A stretch of 64,000 bases of DNA from Curtobacterium poinsettiae (GTDB lineage Bacteria; Actinomycetota; Actinomycetes; Actinomycetales; Microbacteriaceae): assembly GCF_025677645.1 (NCBI RefSeq), contig NZ_CP106879.1, positions 2,728,001 to 2,792,000 of the forward strand, in the 5' to 3' direction. Each line of letters starts with the position of its first letter. Position 1 is the stretch's first letter. The notes beneath the pieces were generated by a model. The model was not told the origin of the DNA, did not search any database, and saw nothing but the letters and a program-made list of their open reading frames with translations. Both the position numbers and the translations under genes were made by a program. Below, piece by piece: positions 45,139-54,527 of the stretch.

Positions 45139-45846
45139 TCAACCGGCGACGGCGTCGAGTTCGTCGAACCCGTCCAGTGCGACGCTCGAGGCTTGGTGCA
45201 ACCACGACTTGCGGTGCAGCGCGTGCGCCCCGATCGCCCGGATCGCGTCGTAGTGCGCCGTCGACCCGTAGCCCTTGTTCGACACCCACCCGTAGTGCGG
45301 AGCCTCGTCGTGCGCGGAGATCATGAGCGCGTCACGAGCGACCTTGGCCACCACGGACGCCGCAGCCACCGAGGCACAGTCGCGGTCGGCCTTGATCCGG
45401 ACGACGACCTCGAGCGGATCTGCGGCCGGACGGAGCGACGTGGGCAGAGCGCGGCTCAGCCAGTCGAACGAGCCGTCGAGCACCACCACCGCACCGTCGA
45501 GGGACACCCCGTCGGCGACCAGGGAGCCGAGCGCCTGCGCACCGGCAGCACCGAGGGCGGGGACGATGCCCTGCTGGTCGACGAAGTCCGCCGAGGCCAT
45601 GCCGACCGCCGTGCGCGCCCATCGCTGCACGACGGGCACGAGGTCGGTGCGGCGCGCTTCGGAGAGCAGCTTCGAGTCCGCGAGCCCCTGGGGCACTCGG
45701 CCGATGTCGAGCGTCACCGCGGCCACCCCGACGCCGACCGGACCGGCGATGGCGCCACGGCCGACCTCGTCCATGCCGATGACCGTCACGCGGCCCTCGG
45801 CGAGCAGACGCTTCTCGACCCGGAGCGACGGACGGACGGCGGTCAC
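45139..45846 (-). CDS. rnhB: Ribonuclease HII
   Basis: RNase HII (235 aa) cuts RNA in RNA-DNA hybrids and single ribonucleotides in DNA. The first catalytic acids are in VIGMDEVGRGAIAGPV; the GSFDW and IKADRDCASVAAASVVAKVARD segments hold the remaining ones, with the family GYGS near the C-terminus. The start is GTG 45846, overlapping the lepB stop by 4 bases, so it is cotranslated with lepB. Confidence 0.94.
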   Translation of the reverse strand: MTAVRPSLRVEKRLLAEGRVTVIGMDEVGRGAIAGPVGVGVAAVTLDIGRVPQGLADSKLLSEARRTDLVPVVQRWARTAVGMASADFVDQQGIVPALGAAGAQALGSLVADGVSLDGAVVVLDGSFDWLSRALPTSLRPAADPLEVVVRIKADRDCASVAAASVVAKVARDALMISAHDEAPHYGWVSNKGYGSTAHYDAIRAIGAHALHRKSWLHQASSVALDGFDELDAVAG

Positions 45847-46586
45847 TCGTCGCGCTCCTCCACGCCGGCGAACACCTCGGGATGGTCGTCGAGCCACGTC
45901 CAGCGGCTCGCCGGCCACGAGATGACGAACGCGCGGCCCGTGACGTCGGACATCGGGACGAAGCCCTTCGACGGTGTGTCCCCGTTGTACCGGGAGTCCT
46001 TCGAGTCGTTCCGGTTGTCGCCCATCACCCAGATGGTGCCCTTCGGCACGGTGACCGAGAAGTCGGTCGCCGAGGCCGGAGCGCCGGCAGGCAGTTTCAG
46101 GTACGGCTCCTTGATCGGCACACCGTTCACCGACATCTGCCCGAGGTCGTTGCAGCAGGACACCTTGTCACCGGGCAGACCGATGACGCGCTTGATCAGG
46201 TGGTCGTCGCTGTCACCGGTGCCGAGACCGACCTGGGTCAGTGCCCAGTCGATGGCCTTCGCGGGCTGGGTGTCCGGCGTGACGCTCGGCACCTCGGACC
46301 CGGTGAGCCACCCGCCCGGGTCCTTGAACACGACGACGTCTCCCCGCTTCAGCGCCACGGCGCCGGGGACGAGCTCGTTGACGATCACCCTGTCGTTGAT
46401 CTGGAGCGTGTTCTCCATCGACGCCGACGGGATGTAGAACGACCGGATCAGGAACGTCTTGACCAGGAACGACACGAGCAGTGCGGCGATGAAGATGATG
46501 ACGAGGTCACGAAGGAATGTGAGGACTCCGTTCCGTTGCTTCTCGGCACGTGGCCTGCGCCCGGGATCCTCTGTCGTGTCCGTCAT
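45843..46586 (-). CDS. lepB: Signal peptidase I
   Basis: This 247-aa type I signal peptidase removes signal peptides from secreted proteins. One N-terminal helix (FLRDLVIIFIAALLVSFLV) is followed by the catalytic Ser in IPSASMENTLQINDRV, then RGDVVVFKDPGG, the Lys in LIKRVIGLPGDKVSC and GDNRNDSKDSRY. These are boxes B to E of the family. ATG 46586 (MTDTTEDPG) is the start. The terminator at 46627 lies between rplS and lepB, but the operon may continue by read-through. Confidence 0.95.
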   Translation of the reverse strand: MTDTTEDPGRRPRAEKQRNGVLTFLRDLVIIFIAALLVSFLVKTFLIRSFYIPSASMENTLQINDRVIVNELVPGAVALKRGDVVVFKDPGGWLTGSEVPSVTPDTQPAKAIDWALTQVGLGTGDSDDHLIKRVIGLPGDKVSCCNDLGQMSVNGVPIKEPYLKLPAGAPASATDFSVTVPKGTIWVMGDNRNDSKDSRYNGDTPSKGFVPMSDVTGRAFVISWPASRWTWLDDHPEVFAGVEERDE

Positions 46587-46626
46587 TTCCGCTCTCGTTC
46601 GAACCACTGTCTCCCCGCAATGGGAA

Positions 46627-46668
46627 GAGCCCCCCGTCGATGCACAACCGTACATGGACGAGGGGCTC
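46627..46668 (-). terminator. Hairpin after rplS
   Basis: A 12-bp stem (GAGCCCCCCGTC at 46627-46638 with 46657-46668, one mismatch) in the rplS-lepB gap. There is no clear T-run; it may be an attenuator. Confidence 0.55.
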
Positions 46669-46708
46669 GCAGCGGCGTCCGGCTCGCGGACGTTCACTGT
46701 GAAGGCGA

Positions 46709-47065
46709 TCAGGCGTCGCGCTTCTCCTTGATCTTGCGGCGGGCCGCCTTGCCGCGGAGCTCGCGCAGGTAGTAGAGCTTCGCACGACGGACGTCACCCT
46801 TGGTGACGATCTCGATGTGGTCGATGATCGGCGAGTGCACCGGGAACCAGCGCTCGACGCCGACCTGGAAGCTCACCTTGCGGACCTTGAAGGTCTCGCC
46901 GATGCCGTGGCCCTGACGGCCGATGACGACTCCCTGGAAGACCTGGATACGCGAGCGCGTGCCTTCGATGATGTTGACGTGCACCTTGATGGTGTCGCCG
47001 GGACGGAAGTCCGGGACGTCGGTACGCAGCGATGCTGCGTCGACGTTGTCGAGGAGCTGGCTCAT
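46709..47065 (-). CDS. rplS: 50S ribosomal protein L19
   Basis: L19 (118 aa) sits at the 30S-50S interface. The sequence matches throughout: [57 protein letters not shown] and the basic C-terminus [23 protein letters not shown] 47065 ([10 protein letters not shown]) is the start. A -10/-35 pair lies upstream at 47188-47215. Confidence 0.97.
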   Translation of the reverse strand: MSQLLDNVDAASLRTDVPDFRPGDTIKVHVNIIEGTRSRIQVFQGVVIGRQGHGIGETFKVRKVSFQVGVERWFPVHSPIIDHIEIVTKGDVRRAKLYYLRELRGKAARRKIKEKRDA

Positions 47066-47187
47066 GGTGGGTTTCACTCTCTGCGGACGCGCACGGGTCG
47101 CCGCGGATCGAAGGTTCGGAAAGTGGTGGTGCGTGCCCGGTGTCGGCGACTCCCCCGTGGCAGAGTCCAGCCAGGGCACAGCGATCA

Positions 47188-47215
47188 ATACTGCCACAGA
47201 GAGCGCGGGAGACAA
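47188..47215 (-). promoter_or_regulatory. Probable rplS promoter (-35 and -10)
   Basis: On the minus strand TTGTCT (47215-47210) and CAGTAT (47193-47188) are 16 bp apart. They lie about 120 bases upstream of rplS and back to back with map. Confidence 0.5.
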
Positions 47216-47233
47216 AACGACGAGGATGGTCCC

Positions 47234-48025
47234 ATGATCGAACTCCGCACCCCCGCCGAGCTGGACGGACTGCGCGTCGCCGGCCGGTTCGTGGCCGACG
47301 TCCTCGACGAGCTGCTCGAGACCGTCGACGTCGGCGTCAACCTCCTCGACCTCGACCGCGTCGCGGCCCGGATGATCGCCGAACGCGGGGCGGAGAGCTG
47401 CTACGTCGACTACCACCCGTCGTTCGGCATGTCGCCGTTCGGCAAGAACCTCTGCACCTCGGTCAACGACGCCGCCCTGCACGGCCTGCCACACGACCAC
47501 ACCCTGCAGGACGGCGACCTCGTGAGCCTGGACTTCGCCGCGAGCGTCGACGGCTGGGTCGCGGACTCCGCGGTCAGCGTCCAGGTCGGGACGCCGCGCG
47601 ACGAGGACCAGGCGCTGATCGCCACGGTCGAACGGGCACTGGCCGCCGGCATCGCCCAGGCGACTCCCGGCAACAAGCTCGGCGACGTCTCGCACGCCAT
47701 CGGTCGCGTCGCACACGAGGCCGGACACGAGGTGAACCTGCAGTTCGGCGGACACGGCGTCGGTCGCACGATGCACGGGGACCCGCACGTGCCGAACGAC
47801 GGCCGTCCGGGTCGTGGCCTGAAGCTCCGGCCGGGACTGGTCGTCGCGATCGAGCCGTGGCTCATGCAGACCACCGACGAGCTCTACCAGGACGACGACG
47901 GCTGGACGCTGCGCAGCGTCGACGGCTCGCGTGCCGCGCACGTCGAGCACACGGTCGCGGTCACCGCGGCCGGCCCCGAGGTCCTGACCCTGCGTCGCGC
48001 CCAGCGCGCCGACCCGACCGCGTGA
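47234..48025 (+). CDS. map: Type I methionine aminopeptidase
   Basis: Map (263 aa) removes the initiator Met. The core runs from [20 protein letters not shown] to the end. Metal ligands are in [18 protein letters not shown] (two Asp), [16 protein letters not shown] (His), AIEPWLM (Glu) and AHVEHTVAV (Glu). [11 protein letters not shown] matches the substrate His region. It starts at ATG 47234, with GAGGAT (47222-47227) six bases before it. It is transcribed opposite to its neighbours, unusually between rplS and trmD. Confidence 0.95.
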   Translation: MIELRTPAELDGLRVAGRFVADVLDELLETVDVGVNLLDLDRVAARMIAERGAESCYVDYHPSFGMSPFGKNLCTSVNDAALHGLPHDHTLQDGDLVSLDFAASVDGWVADSAVSVQVGTPRDEDQALIATVERALAAGIAQATPGNKLGDVSHAIGRVAHEAGHEVNLQFGGHGVGRTMHGDPHVPNDGRPGRGLKLRPGLVVAIEPWLMQTTDELYQDDDGWTLRSVDGSRAAHVEHTVAVTAAGPEVLTLRRAQRADPTA

Positions 48026-48071
48026 CGGACTGGAGGCACGGTGCGGGCCCGCTCCGCGCCTCCGGTCCGTC
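48024..48071. terminator. map terminator hairpin
   Basis: A 14-bp stem GACGGACTGGAGGC (48024-48037) with 48058-48071, one G-U pair. It is a relative of the GGAGGC hairpins at other gene ends. Confidence 0.7.
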
Positions 48072-48130
48072 ACGCTTCGTCCCCATCCCACGGACGCGAC
48101 AGATCTCGCGGCCCGCGGACCGTCACAACA

Positions 48131-48181
48131 GCGAAAGCGACAGATCTCCGCGGATGTTCCGCGGAGATCTGTCGCTTTCGC
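48131..48181. repeat. 24-bp perfect inverted repeat between map and trmD
   Basis: Arms 48131-48154 and 48158-48181 are exactly complementary with a 3-nt loop TGT. A partial copy of the same arm (GCGACAGATCTCGCGG, about 48097-48112) lies upstream. It is probably a shared terminator for converging map and trmD, but it has no T-run and a different core from the other palindromes. Confidence 0.85.
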
Positions 48182-48194
48182 GAGACCGGCGAGG

Positions 48195-48887
48195 CTACTC
48201 GTCGGGCAGCAGGTCCGGACGGACGCGCCGCGTCCGCTCCAGCTGCTGCTCGTGCCGCCAGGCACCGACGCGGCCGTGGTGCCCGCTGAGCAGGACGTCG
48301 GGGACGTCGAGGCCGCGCCAGGACGCGGGCTTGGTGTACGAGGGGTACTCGAGCAGGCCGTCCTCGTGGGACTCCTCGACCAGCGACTCGGGGTTGCCGA
48401 CGACGCCGGGGACGAGTCGTCCGATGGCCTCGATCATCGCCATCGCGGCGACCTCGCCGCCGTTCAGCACGTAGTCGCCGAGCGAGAGCTCGACGACGGT
48501 CGCCCGCGACGACGCCCACTCGAAGACGCGGGCGTCGATTCCCTCGTACCGCCCGCAGGCGAACACGAGGTGCTCCGACGTCGACGCGAGCGACCGCGCG
48601 ATCGACTGCGTGAAGGGCGTGCCGGCCGGCGTCGGGACCACCAGGGTGGACGAGCCGTCGGGGCGGAAGAGCGCTTCGAGCGCCTGCGCCCACGGCTCCG
48701 GCTTCATCACCATGCCGGCGCCCCCGCCGTACGGGGTGTCGTCGACGGTGCGGTGCCGGTCGGTGGTCCAGGACCGTAGGTCGTGCACGTGCAGGTCGAG
48801 CAGACCGCCGGAGCGGGCCTTGCCCAGCAGGGACACGTCGAGCACGGAGAAGAACTCCGGGAAGATCGTGACGATGTCGATCCGCAC
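48195..48887 (-). CDS. trmD: tRNA (guanine-N1)-methyltransferase
   Basis: TrmD (230 aa) makes m1G37 in tRNA. It begins [13 protein letters not shown]. The SPOUT-type knot has [15 protein letters not shown] and the SAM-binding region [50 protein letters not shown] is the family hallmark. It directly follows rimM (5-bp gap), and ends next to the large hairpin. Confidence 0.97.
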   Translation of the reverse strand: MRIDIVTIFPEFFSVLDVSLLGKARSGGLLDLHVHDLRSWTTDRHRTVDDTPYGGGAGMVMKPEPWAQALEALFRPDGSSTLVVPTPAGTPFTQSIARSLASTSEHLVFACGRYEGIDARVFEWASSRATVVELSLGDYVLNGGEVAAMAMIEAIGRLVPGVVGNPESLVEESHEDGLLEYPSYTKPASWRGLDVPDVLLSGHHGRVGAWRHEQQLERTRRVRPDLLPDE

Positions 48888-48892
48888 GGGGA

Positions 48893-49438
48893 CTAGTCCG
48901 TGACCGTCTCGGGGCGCGAGGTGTCCTCGGGGTCCTCGAAGAGCCCCTGCGGCGGCGTGACCGTGACGGTGCCGGCCGCGATGTCGACCGCGGGCACGAT
49001 GGCCGAGACGAACGGCACGAGGACCTCGCCGCGGGACGGCGTGTCGATCGCGAGGAGGTCCTGAGCGGGCATGTGGTCCACGCGGGCGACCGTACCGACC
49101 TCGACGCCGTCACGCAGGACCTTGAGCCCGACGAGCTGGTGGTCGTACCAGGCGTCGTCCTCACCGGTCTCGGCGTCGGCGTCCTGCTCGACCCAGAGGA
49201 TGATGCGCGCCAGGGACTCGGCCGCGGTCCGGTCGTCGATCCCGGCGAAGAACGCGACGGGGTGCCCGTTGTACCAGCGGAGTTCGTCCAGCTCGAGGGT
49301 CTTGCCCGACCACGGTGAGTCGTCGGGGACCTGGAGCGTGAAGGTGGCGCCCGGGGTGAACCGACGATCCGGGTCGTCGGTGTAGAGCTCGAGCTTGATG
49401 CCGCCCTTGAGCCCGTGCGCCTTCGTGATTCGACCCAC
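48893..49438 (-). CDS. rimM: 16S rRNA processing protein RimM
   Basis: RimM (181 aa) helps mature the 30S head and binds S19. [27 protein letters not shown] is the N-terminal hallmark; a PRC-barrel domain with DLLAID and [16 protein letters not shown] follows. The start is taken as GTG 49438, which removes the two or three residues before VGRI usually present, because no ATG or GTG lies further upstream in frame. It lies 19 bp after khpA. Confidence 0.93.
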   Translation of the reverse strand: MGRITKAHGLKGGIKLELYTDDPDRRFTPGATFTLQVPDDSPWSGKTLELDELRWYNGHPVAFFAGIDDRTAAESLARIILWVEQDADAETGEDDAWYDHQLVGLKVLRDGVEVGTVARVDHMPAQDLLAIDTPSRGEVLVPFVSAIVPAVDIAAGTVTVTPPQGLFEDPEDTSRPETVTD

Positions 49439-49457
49439 CCGGAGCTGGGTCGTCTCC

Positions 49458-49694
49458 CTAGGAATCGGTGTCCACCACGTCGACCCGCACGCGCTTGCCG
49501 TCGGCCAGGGCCGTGACGAGCGTACGGAGCGCCTTGGCGGTGCGCCCGGCGCGACCGATCACGCGGCCGAGGTCCTCGGGGTGCACGCGCACCTCGAGGA
49601 CCTCGCCGCGTGGGGAGGTGGAGCTGGCGACGCGCACGTCGTCAGGGTGATCGACGATCCCCTTGACGAGGTGCGTCAGCGCGGATTCGAGCAA
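49458..49694 (-). CDS. khpA: KH-domain RNA-binding protein
   Basis: This 78-aa single KH-domain protein has the type II pattern (VHPEDLGRVIGRAGRTAKALRT, with the GRAG loop at about residues 40-45). KhpA works with KhpB in sRNA or rRNA-related roles. It lies 3 bp after rpsP in the standard rpsP-khpA-rimM-trmD operon. Confidence 0.93.
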   Translation of the reverse strand: MLESALTHLVKGIVDHPDDVRVASSTSPRGEVLEVRVHPEDLGRVIGRAGRTAKALRTLVTALADGKRVRVDVVDTDS

Positions 49695-49697
49695 GGA

Positions 49698-50111
49698 CTA
49701 CGCCTCGGTCGTCTCGTCGGCGGTCTCGGCGTCGTCGGCCTTGGCGGCGGGCGCCGTCTTCTCCGACTTCGGCTTGAGGACGGCCTTCTTCGAGGAGTCG
49801 ACCTGGAAGGCCGGCTTCGGCTCGGCGACCTTGACCTTGGACTCGGTGTCCTTCTCGCCCTTGAACTTGGCCCAGTCGCCGGTCAGCTTGAGGAGGGCCG
49901 CGACCTGCTCGGTCGGCTGCGCGCCGACGCCGAGCCAGTAGAGCGCACGCTCGGACTCGATCTTGATGACCGAGGGCTCCTCGGTCGGGTGGTACTGACC
50001 GATCTCCTCGAGGACACGACCATCGCGCTTGGTGCGCGAGTCGGCGACGACGATGCGGTAGTAGGGCGCACGGATCTTACCGAGACGCTTCAGACGGATC
50101 TTGACAGCCAC
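49698..50111 (-). CDS. rpsP: 30S ribosomal protein S16
   Basis: S16 (137 aa) starts [44 protein letters not shown] and [19 protein letters not shown] are conserved. A Lys/Ala/Glu-rich tail of about 50 residues follows the core, longer than in E. coli (82 aa) but usual in actinobacteria. The start is GTG 50111, with GGAG five bases before it. It heads the operon with khpA, rimM and trmD. Confidence 0.96.
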   Translation of the reverse strand: MAVKIRLKRLGKIRAPYYRIVVADSRTKRDGRVLEEIGQYHPTEEPSVIKIESERALYWLGVGAQPTEQVAALLKLTGDWAKFKGEKDTESKVKVAEPKPAFQVDSSKKAVLKPKSEKTAPAAKADDAETADETTEA

Positions 50112-50275
50112 AATTGCTCCTGTTTGCTTTCGTTGTGGTTGAACTGGAACCGCGGGCGTGGGGGCACACACGGCGAAAGCTCGAGAGAGATCGCTCACAG
50201 CTGGATAGAGGGTCGAGCTGCGGCGATTCGACCGTTCATTCTTGCAGATTCCCGGCCGTGATGCGAGCCGACTCG

Positions 50276-52411
50276 CTACGGCGCGAGGCGCCGCACCGCT
50301 TCGAGGGCCTCGGACGTCGCCCGGACCGCGTCGACGCTCCGTGCGTCACGCGCGCCGCCGACGACGGCGTACGGCACGCCGGCGGCCTGGAGGCCCGTGG
50401 CGAGTCCGTCGGGCGCGTCGCCCTCGGCGTCGCTCGCGCGCTCCTGCCCGGCGCAGACCACGACGCTGTCCGCCGGGACGCCGACCTCGTCCCCGTGCTC
50501 GTCGCGGATCCAGAGCACCCCGGGTTCGATGCGCAGGTACTCCTGCACGCCGCCGACCATCCGCACCCCGGCGTCCCGCAGCCGGCCGATCGCGACCCAG
50601 CGCGAGGTGATGCCGATCCCCTGGCCGAACTTGCCCGAACGCCGGAGCACCGTCACCTGCGACCCCGGCCGGGTGGTGCGCTGCGCCGCGGGGAGCCGCT
50701 GCGGCACGTCGCCGACGAGCTCCTCGGACACGTCGAGGTCCCAGCGGGCCGCGAACTCCGCGGCCCGGACGACCTCGTCGGGCGACTCGGTCAGGAACGC
50801 CGCGGTGTCCACGCCGATGCCACCGCCGCCGATGATCGCGACGGTGCCCTCGGGGACCCCCTGGCGGAGTGCCTGCTCGTAGGACAGCACGTGCGGCAGG
50901 TCGCTGCCGGGGACGTCGATGCTCCGCGGGACCACCCCGGCCGCGAGCACGACGGCGTCGCTGTCGACGAGGTCCGCAGCCGTGGCCGGGCGTCCGAGGT
51001 GGATCGTGGCGCCCCGCTCCGTGAGCTCGGCACGGGCGGACCGCACCGTGGCGGCGTAGTCCTCCTTGCCCGGGACGAGTGCGGCGAGGCCGAACTGGCC
51101 GCCGAGGCGGTCGGAGGCCTCCCAGACGGTGACGTCGTGGCCCCGTCGGGCGGCGTCCACCGCGGCGGCGAGGCCGGCCGGTCCGCCACCGACGACGTCG
51201 ACGCGCTTCGGGTCCGCGGTCGGCCGCGCGGGGAAGACCACCTCGCGGGCGGCTCGGGGGTTCACGAGGCACGACACCGGTGCGCCGATGATCGAGCGGT
51301 CGAGGCACGCCTGGTTGCAGCCGATGCAGGTGTTCACGAGGGCGAACCCGCCCGCGAGCGAGCGCGACACGATCGCGGGGTCGGCGAGGAACGGCCGGGC
51401 GAGGGCGACGGCGTCGATCAGGCCGTCGCTGAGGACGGCCTCGCCGTCGCGCAGGTCCGTCATCCGGTTCGATGCGATCACGCGGACGTCCGGGTGCGCG
51501 GACGAGCGCACCACCGCGGCGACCCGTGCCGCGTACGCCAGCCACGCCCCGTGCGGCACCGAGGCCTGCACGGTCGGGGTGCGGGACTCGTGCCAGCCGA
51601 TGCCGACCGAGATGCCGTCGAGTCCGAGCGGCAGCAGGTCGTGCACGAGCGCGTCGACCTCGTCGTCGGTCGACGAGCCGGGCATCAGGTCGGCACCGGA
51701 CAGCCGGATCGTCACGGCGAGCTCGGGCACCGCGGCGCGCACGGCTCGGACGACCTCGATCGCGAAGCGCCGACGCCGTTCCGCATCGCCGCCCCACTCG
51801 TCGTCGCGCAGGTTCGTCAGCGGCGACTGGAACTGGTTGATCAGGTACCCCTCGGACGCCATGATCTCGACGCCGTCGAACCCGATCGCGCGAGCGGTGC
51901 GGGCCGCGGCGGCGAAGTCCTCGATGGTCCGCTCGACCTCGGCCGACGTCAGCTCGGTCGGTACCACCCCGCGGGCGGCCGCCCACGGCAGGGCCGAGGG
52001 CGCCACGACGCGCTGCGGGTCACCGTGCCGGTCGACCATGCCCGACGCGAGCGCGTACCGCCCGGCGTGGAACAGCTGCGCGAGGATCGTCCCGCCCTCG
52101 TCGTGCACGGCGTCGACCGCCACCCGGAACCGCTCGTCGGCTCCCCCGACGCCGAACACCGCGAAGTCCGGACCGCCGCGGGCCTCGTCGTTCACCGCGA
52201 TGCCGCCGGTGATGATGCACGCCACCCCGCCGGCCGCCCGTTCGCGGTAGAAGGCGGCCATGCCGGCTCCGCCGTCGTCGTGCACCTCGAGCCCGGTGTG
52301 CATCGACCCCATCACCACCCGGTTCGCCAGGTGCAGGGGGCCGAGGGTCCAGGGTGACGCGACGGTCCGGAGGGACTCCGGCACGACGGGGGCGGAAGCG
52401 ACGCTGCTCAT
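50276..52411 (-). CDS. 2,4-dienoyl-CoA-reductase-like flavoprotein of the cyclohexanecarboxyl-CoA operon
   Basis: This 711-aa protein has the FadH layout: an FMN-binding OYE-type barrel (about 1-360), a [4Fe-4S] site (C-x2-C-x3-C-x11-C in CIGCNQACL...SCLVNP, about residue 365-380) and an FAD/NAD(P)-binding C-terminus with [18 protein letters not shown] and [14 protein letters not shown]. FadH reduces 2,4-dienoyl-CoA with NADPH. In Streptomyces ansatrienin clusters a 2,4-dienoyl-CoA-reductase homologue takes part in turning shikimate into cyclohexanecarboxyl-CoA. Here the ATG lies 4 bases beyond the ChcA-like stop, so it is the last gene of the operon. A role in reducing a cyclohexadienyl-CoA is inferred. 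Confidence 0.8.
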   Translation of the reverse strand: MSSVASAPVVPESLRTVASPWTLGPLHLANRVVMGSMHTGLEVHDDGGAGMAAFYRERAAGGVACIITGGIAVNDEARGGPDFAVFGVGGADERFRVAVDAVHDEGGTILAQLFHAGRYALASGMVDRHGDPQRVVAPSALPWAAARGVVPTELTSAEVERTIEDFAAAARTARAIGFDGVEIMASEGYLINQFQSPLTNLRDDEWGGDAERRRRFAIEVVRAVRAAVPELAVTIRLSGADLMPGSSTDDEVDALVHDLLPLGLDGISVGIGWHESRTPTVQASVPHGAWLAYAARVAAVVRSSAHPDVRVIASNRMTDLRDGEAVLSDGLIDAVALARPFLADPAIVSRSLAGGFALVNTCIGCNQACLDRSIIGAPVSCLVNPRAAREVVFPARPTADPKRVDVVGGGPAGLAAAVDAARRGHDVTVWEASDRLGGQFGLAALVPGKEDYAATVRSARAELTERGATIHLGRPATAADLVDSDAVVLAAGVVPRSIDVPGSDLPHVLSYEQALRQGVPEGTVAIIGGGGIGVDTAAFLTESPDEVVRAAEFAARWDLDVSEELVGDVPQRLPAAQRTTRPGSQVTVLRRSGKFGQGIGITSRWVAIGRLRDAGVRMVGGVQEYLRIEPGVLWIRDEHGDEVGVPADSVVVCAGQERASDAEGDAPDGLATGLQAAGVPYAVVGGARDARSVDAVRATSEALEAVRRLAP

Positions 52412-52415
52412 GCGC

Positions 52416-53261
52416 CTATTCTGCGGTGTCCGCGGCCGGGGCGTCGGCCGGCAGCACCGCGTCGCGGAGGGGCGACGTCGTGTCCGACCAGTACGGCGGG
52501 GCGATGACCGTGAGTCCGCCGTCGACCGAGAGCACCTGCCCGGTGATGTACCCGGCCTTGTCCGACAGCAGGAAGTCGACGGCGTCGGCCATGTCGTCGG
52601 CCGTCCCGGGGCGCTGCAGCGGGAGCTTCTCGAGCACCGTGTCCATCGGCGCCTGGCCGGGGACCTTCGTGTAGAAGTACTCGAGCGAGTCGGTGTCGAT
52701 GAGGCCGCCGTTCACCGCGTTGACGGTGATCTGACGCGGACCGAACTCCACCGCCATGTACTTCATGTAGGCCTCGCTCATCGCCTTGGCGGCACCGAGT
52801 GCGGCGTAGGTCGGGAACGCCCGGAGCGATCCGTACGAGGTCACGACGACGATGCGGCCACCACGGTCCATCAGCTCGGCAGCGCGTTGCGCCCCGAGCA
52901 CGAACGAGCGGGCGTTCGTGGCGTAGCTGCGGTCGAGGTGGTGCAGTTTGAGGTCCGCGACGGGCTTGAACGCGCTGGCGGCGGCGTTCGCGACGAACAT
53001 GTCGAGGCGTCCGTAGGTGTCGCGCACCAGGTCGAACAGGGCGTCGATCGACTCCGGCTGCTCGATGTCGACCTGCGCGGTGATTCCGTCGCCGCCCGCG
53101 GCCTTGACGTCGGCCAGCGACTCCTCGGCCAGGTCGGCGTTGCCCTTGTACGTCACCACGACGGTGACGCCGCGCCTGCCGAGCTTCTGTGCGAGCAGGC
53201 GGCCGATGCCGCGCGAAGCGCCCGTGATCAGTGCGATGGGTGCGTTGGTGGAGTCGGTCAC
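52416..53261 (-). CDS. chcA: FabL/ChcA-type enoyl reductase (1-cyclohexenylcarbonyl-CoA reductase candidate)
   Basis: This 281-aa SDR has GASRGIG (14-20) for NADP(H) and the enoyl-reductase arrangement Tyr152-x6-Lys159 (YAALGAAK), not the usual Y-x3-K. It resembles B. subtilis FabL around YMAVEFGPRQITVNAVNGG and IDTDSLEYF. Length and motif match ChcA of Streptomyces collinus (about 280 aa, NADPH), which reduces 1-cyclohexenylcarbonyl-CoA and related dienes. A general fatty-acid enoyl reductase is the alternative, but the neighbours are an EPSP-synthase/CoA-ligase fusion, an acyl-CoA dehydrogenase and a FadH-like gene, which fits cyclohexanecarboxyl-CoA synthesis. The start is GTG 53261 with AGAGGA upstream. 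Confidence 0.7.
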   Translation of the reverse strand: MTDSTNAPIALITGASRGIGRLLAQKLGRRGVTVVVTYKGNADLAEESLADVKAAGGDGITAQVDIEQPESIDALFDLVRDTYGRLDMFVANAAASAFKPVADLKLHHLDRSYATNARSFVLGAQRAAELMDRGGRIVVVTSYGSLRAFPTYAALGAAKAMSEAYMKYMAVEFGPRQITVNAVNGGLIDTDSLEYFYTKVPGQAPMDTVLEKLPLQRPGTADDMADAVDFLLSDKAGYITGQVLSVDGGLTVIAPPYWSDTTSPLRDAVLPADAPAADTAE

Positions 53262-53289
53262 TGGTGTCCTCTGCTGACGTGGTTGCGGA

Positions 53290-53333
53290 CGGACTGGAGG
53301 CGCGGGGCGGGCCCGCCACGGGCCTCCGGTCCG
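53290..53333 (-). terminator. Hairpin inside the cyclohexanecarboxyl-CoA operon
   Basis: A 12-bp stem (CGGACTGGAGGC at 53290-53301 with 53322-53333, one G-U) lies between the acyl-CoA dehydrogenase stop and the chcA-like start. It is like the GGAGGC hairpins at operon ends, so it may terminate or attenuate transcription and lower the downstream reductases. Confidence 0.6.
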
Positions 53334-53348
53334 GTGGTTGGTGACGGT

Positions 53349-54527
53349 CTAGAACCCGGCCTGGCCGGTGACGACGGCGCGGCCGACGATCAGCTTCTGG
53401 ATCTCGTTGGTGCCCTCTTCGAAGCGCTGCGCGCGTGCGTCGCGGTAGACGCGCTCGATGGCGTTGCGCTTCCAGTAGCCCTGCCCGCCGTGCACCTGCA
53501 GGGCCTTGTCGGTGACGCGCGCGAGCATGTCGACGGCGACCATCTTCGAGGCGCTGGACAGCGTGCCGGCGTCGGGGCGGTCTGCTTCGTAGGCGCGGGC
53601 GGCCTCGAGCACCAGGGCGCGGGCGGCGGCGATGTCGGCGTAGTTCTCGGCCAGGTAGAACTGGATCGCCTGGCGGCTGGAGAGCCGCTTGCCGAACGTC
53701 TCGCGCTTGTTGGCGTACTCGACGGCGAGCTCGTTCGCCCGCTCGGCGAGCCCGACGGCGCTCATCGCGACGGACACCCGGCTCGGCAGCAGGAAGCCGC
53801 CGAGCGCGACCTCGAGGCCCTGGCCTTCCGCGCCGAGGCGGGCGCTGGCGGGGATCGGGGTGTCGGTGAACCGCAGGATCGCGTGGTCGGTGCCGCGGAT
53901 GCCCATCGTGTCGGAGTCGTCGATCACCTCGGCACCCGGCAACCCGCTGTTCGGCATGAGGAACGCGACCGTGCCGTCCTGGCCGGTGGTGCCCTCCAGC
54001 CGAGCGGCGATGAGCCAGTGGTCGGCCTGCACGCCGAAGGTGATGAGGTGCTTCTCGCCGTTCATCACGTAGGTGTCGCCCTCACGCCGGACCGTCGTGC
54101 GGATGTCCGCTCCGGTGCCCGCGGTGGCCTCGGTCAGGGTGAACGCGACGAGCGTGTCGCCGGCGACGCTCGGCTTGACGACCTGCTCGATCTGCTCCGG
54201 CGTCGCGTAGGGGGCCATCGCGCGCCAGGTGCCGTTGATGACGTGCACGAGCATGCGGATGGAGGCGTGCGAGCGGGAGATGACCTCCATGATCTCGAGG
54301 TACCGCGAGAAGGGGATCGCCCGTCCGCCGAGCTCCGTCGGGGCTGCGAGGCTGAGCCACCCGCGCTCCTTGAGCTCCTGGAACAGCTCCGGGGCGACCC
54401 GGCCGGTGCGTTCGATCTCGTCCGCCCACTCCTCGCCGGGGCCTCGGACCCACTCGGTGACCTCGGTCTTGAGCTGCTGGAAGGCGGCTTCGTCGAAGCC
54501 GGTGCTCGTCTGCTCGACGATCGTCAT
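53349..54527 (-). CDS. Acyl-CoA dehydrogenase of the cyclohexanecarboxyl-CoA operon
   Basis: This 392-aa FAD enzyme of the acyl-CoA dehydrogenase family has FTLTEATAGTGADIRTT (flavin-binding), QVHGGQGYWKRNAIERVYRDAR and the C-terminal EEGTNEIQKLIVGRAV, whose Glu is the catalytic-base position of medium-chain enzymes. It starts at ATG 54527, overlapping the fusion gene by 4 bases. Cyclohexanecarboxyl-CoA clusters contain such a gene; here it probably moves hydrogen on a cyclohexenyl- or dihydroxy-cyclohexadienyl-CoA, which is inference. A plain beta-oxidation enzyme is the alternative. Confidence 0.8.
   Translation of the reverse strand: MTIVEQTSTGFDEAAFQQLKTEVTEWVRGPGEEWADEIERTGRVAPELFQELKERGWLSLAAPTELGGRAIPFSRYLEIMEVISRSHASIRMLVHVINGTWRAMAPYATPEQIEQVVKPSVAGDTLVAFTLTEATAGTGADIRTTVRREGDTYVMNGEKHLITFGVQADHWLIAARLEGTTGQDGTVAFLMPNSGLPGAEVIDDSDTMGIRGTDHAILRFTDTPIPASARLGAEGQGLEVALGGFLLPSRVSVAMSAVGLAERANELAVEYANKRETFGKRLSSRQAIQFYLAENYADIAAARALVLEAARAYEADRPDAGTLSSASKMVAVDMLARVTDKALQVHGGQGYWKRNAIERVYRDARAQRFEEGTNEIQKLIVGRAVVTGQAGF

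Noticed and set aside
46627..46668. L19 autoregulatory leader
   Set aside because: The hairpin lies after rplS, not before it, and fits a terminator.
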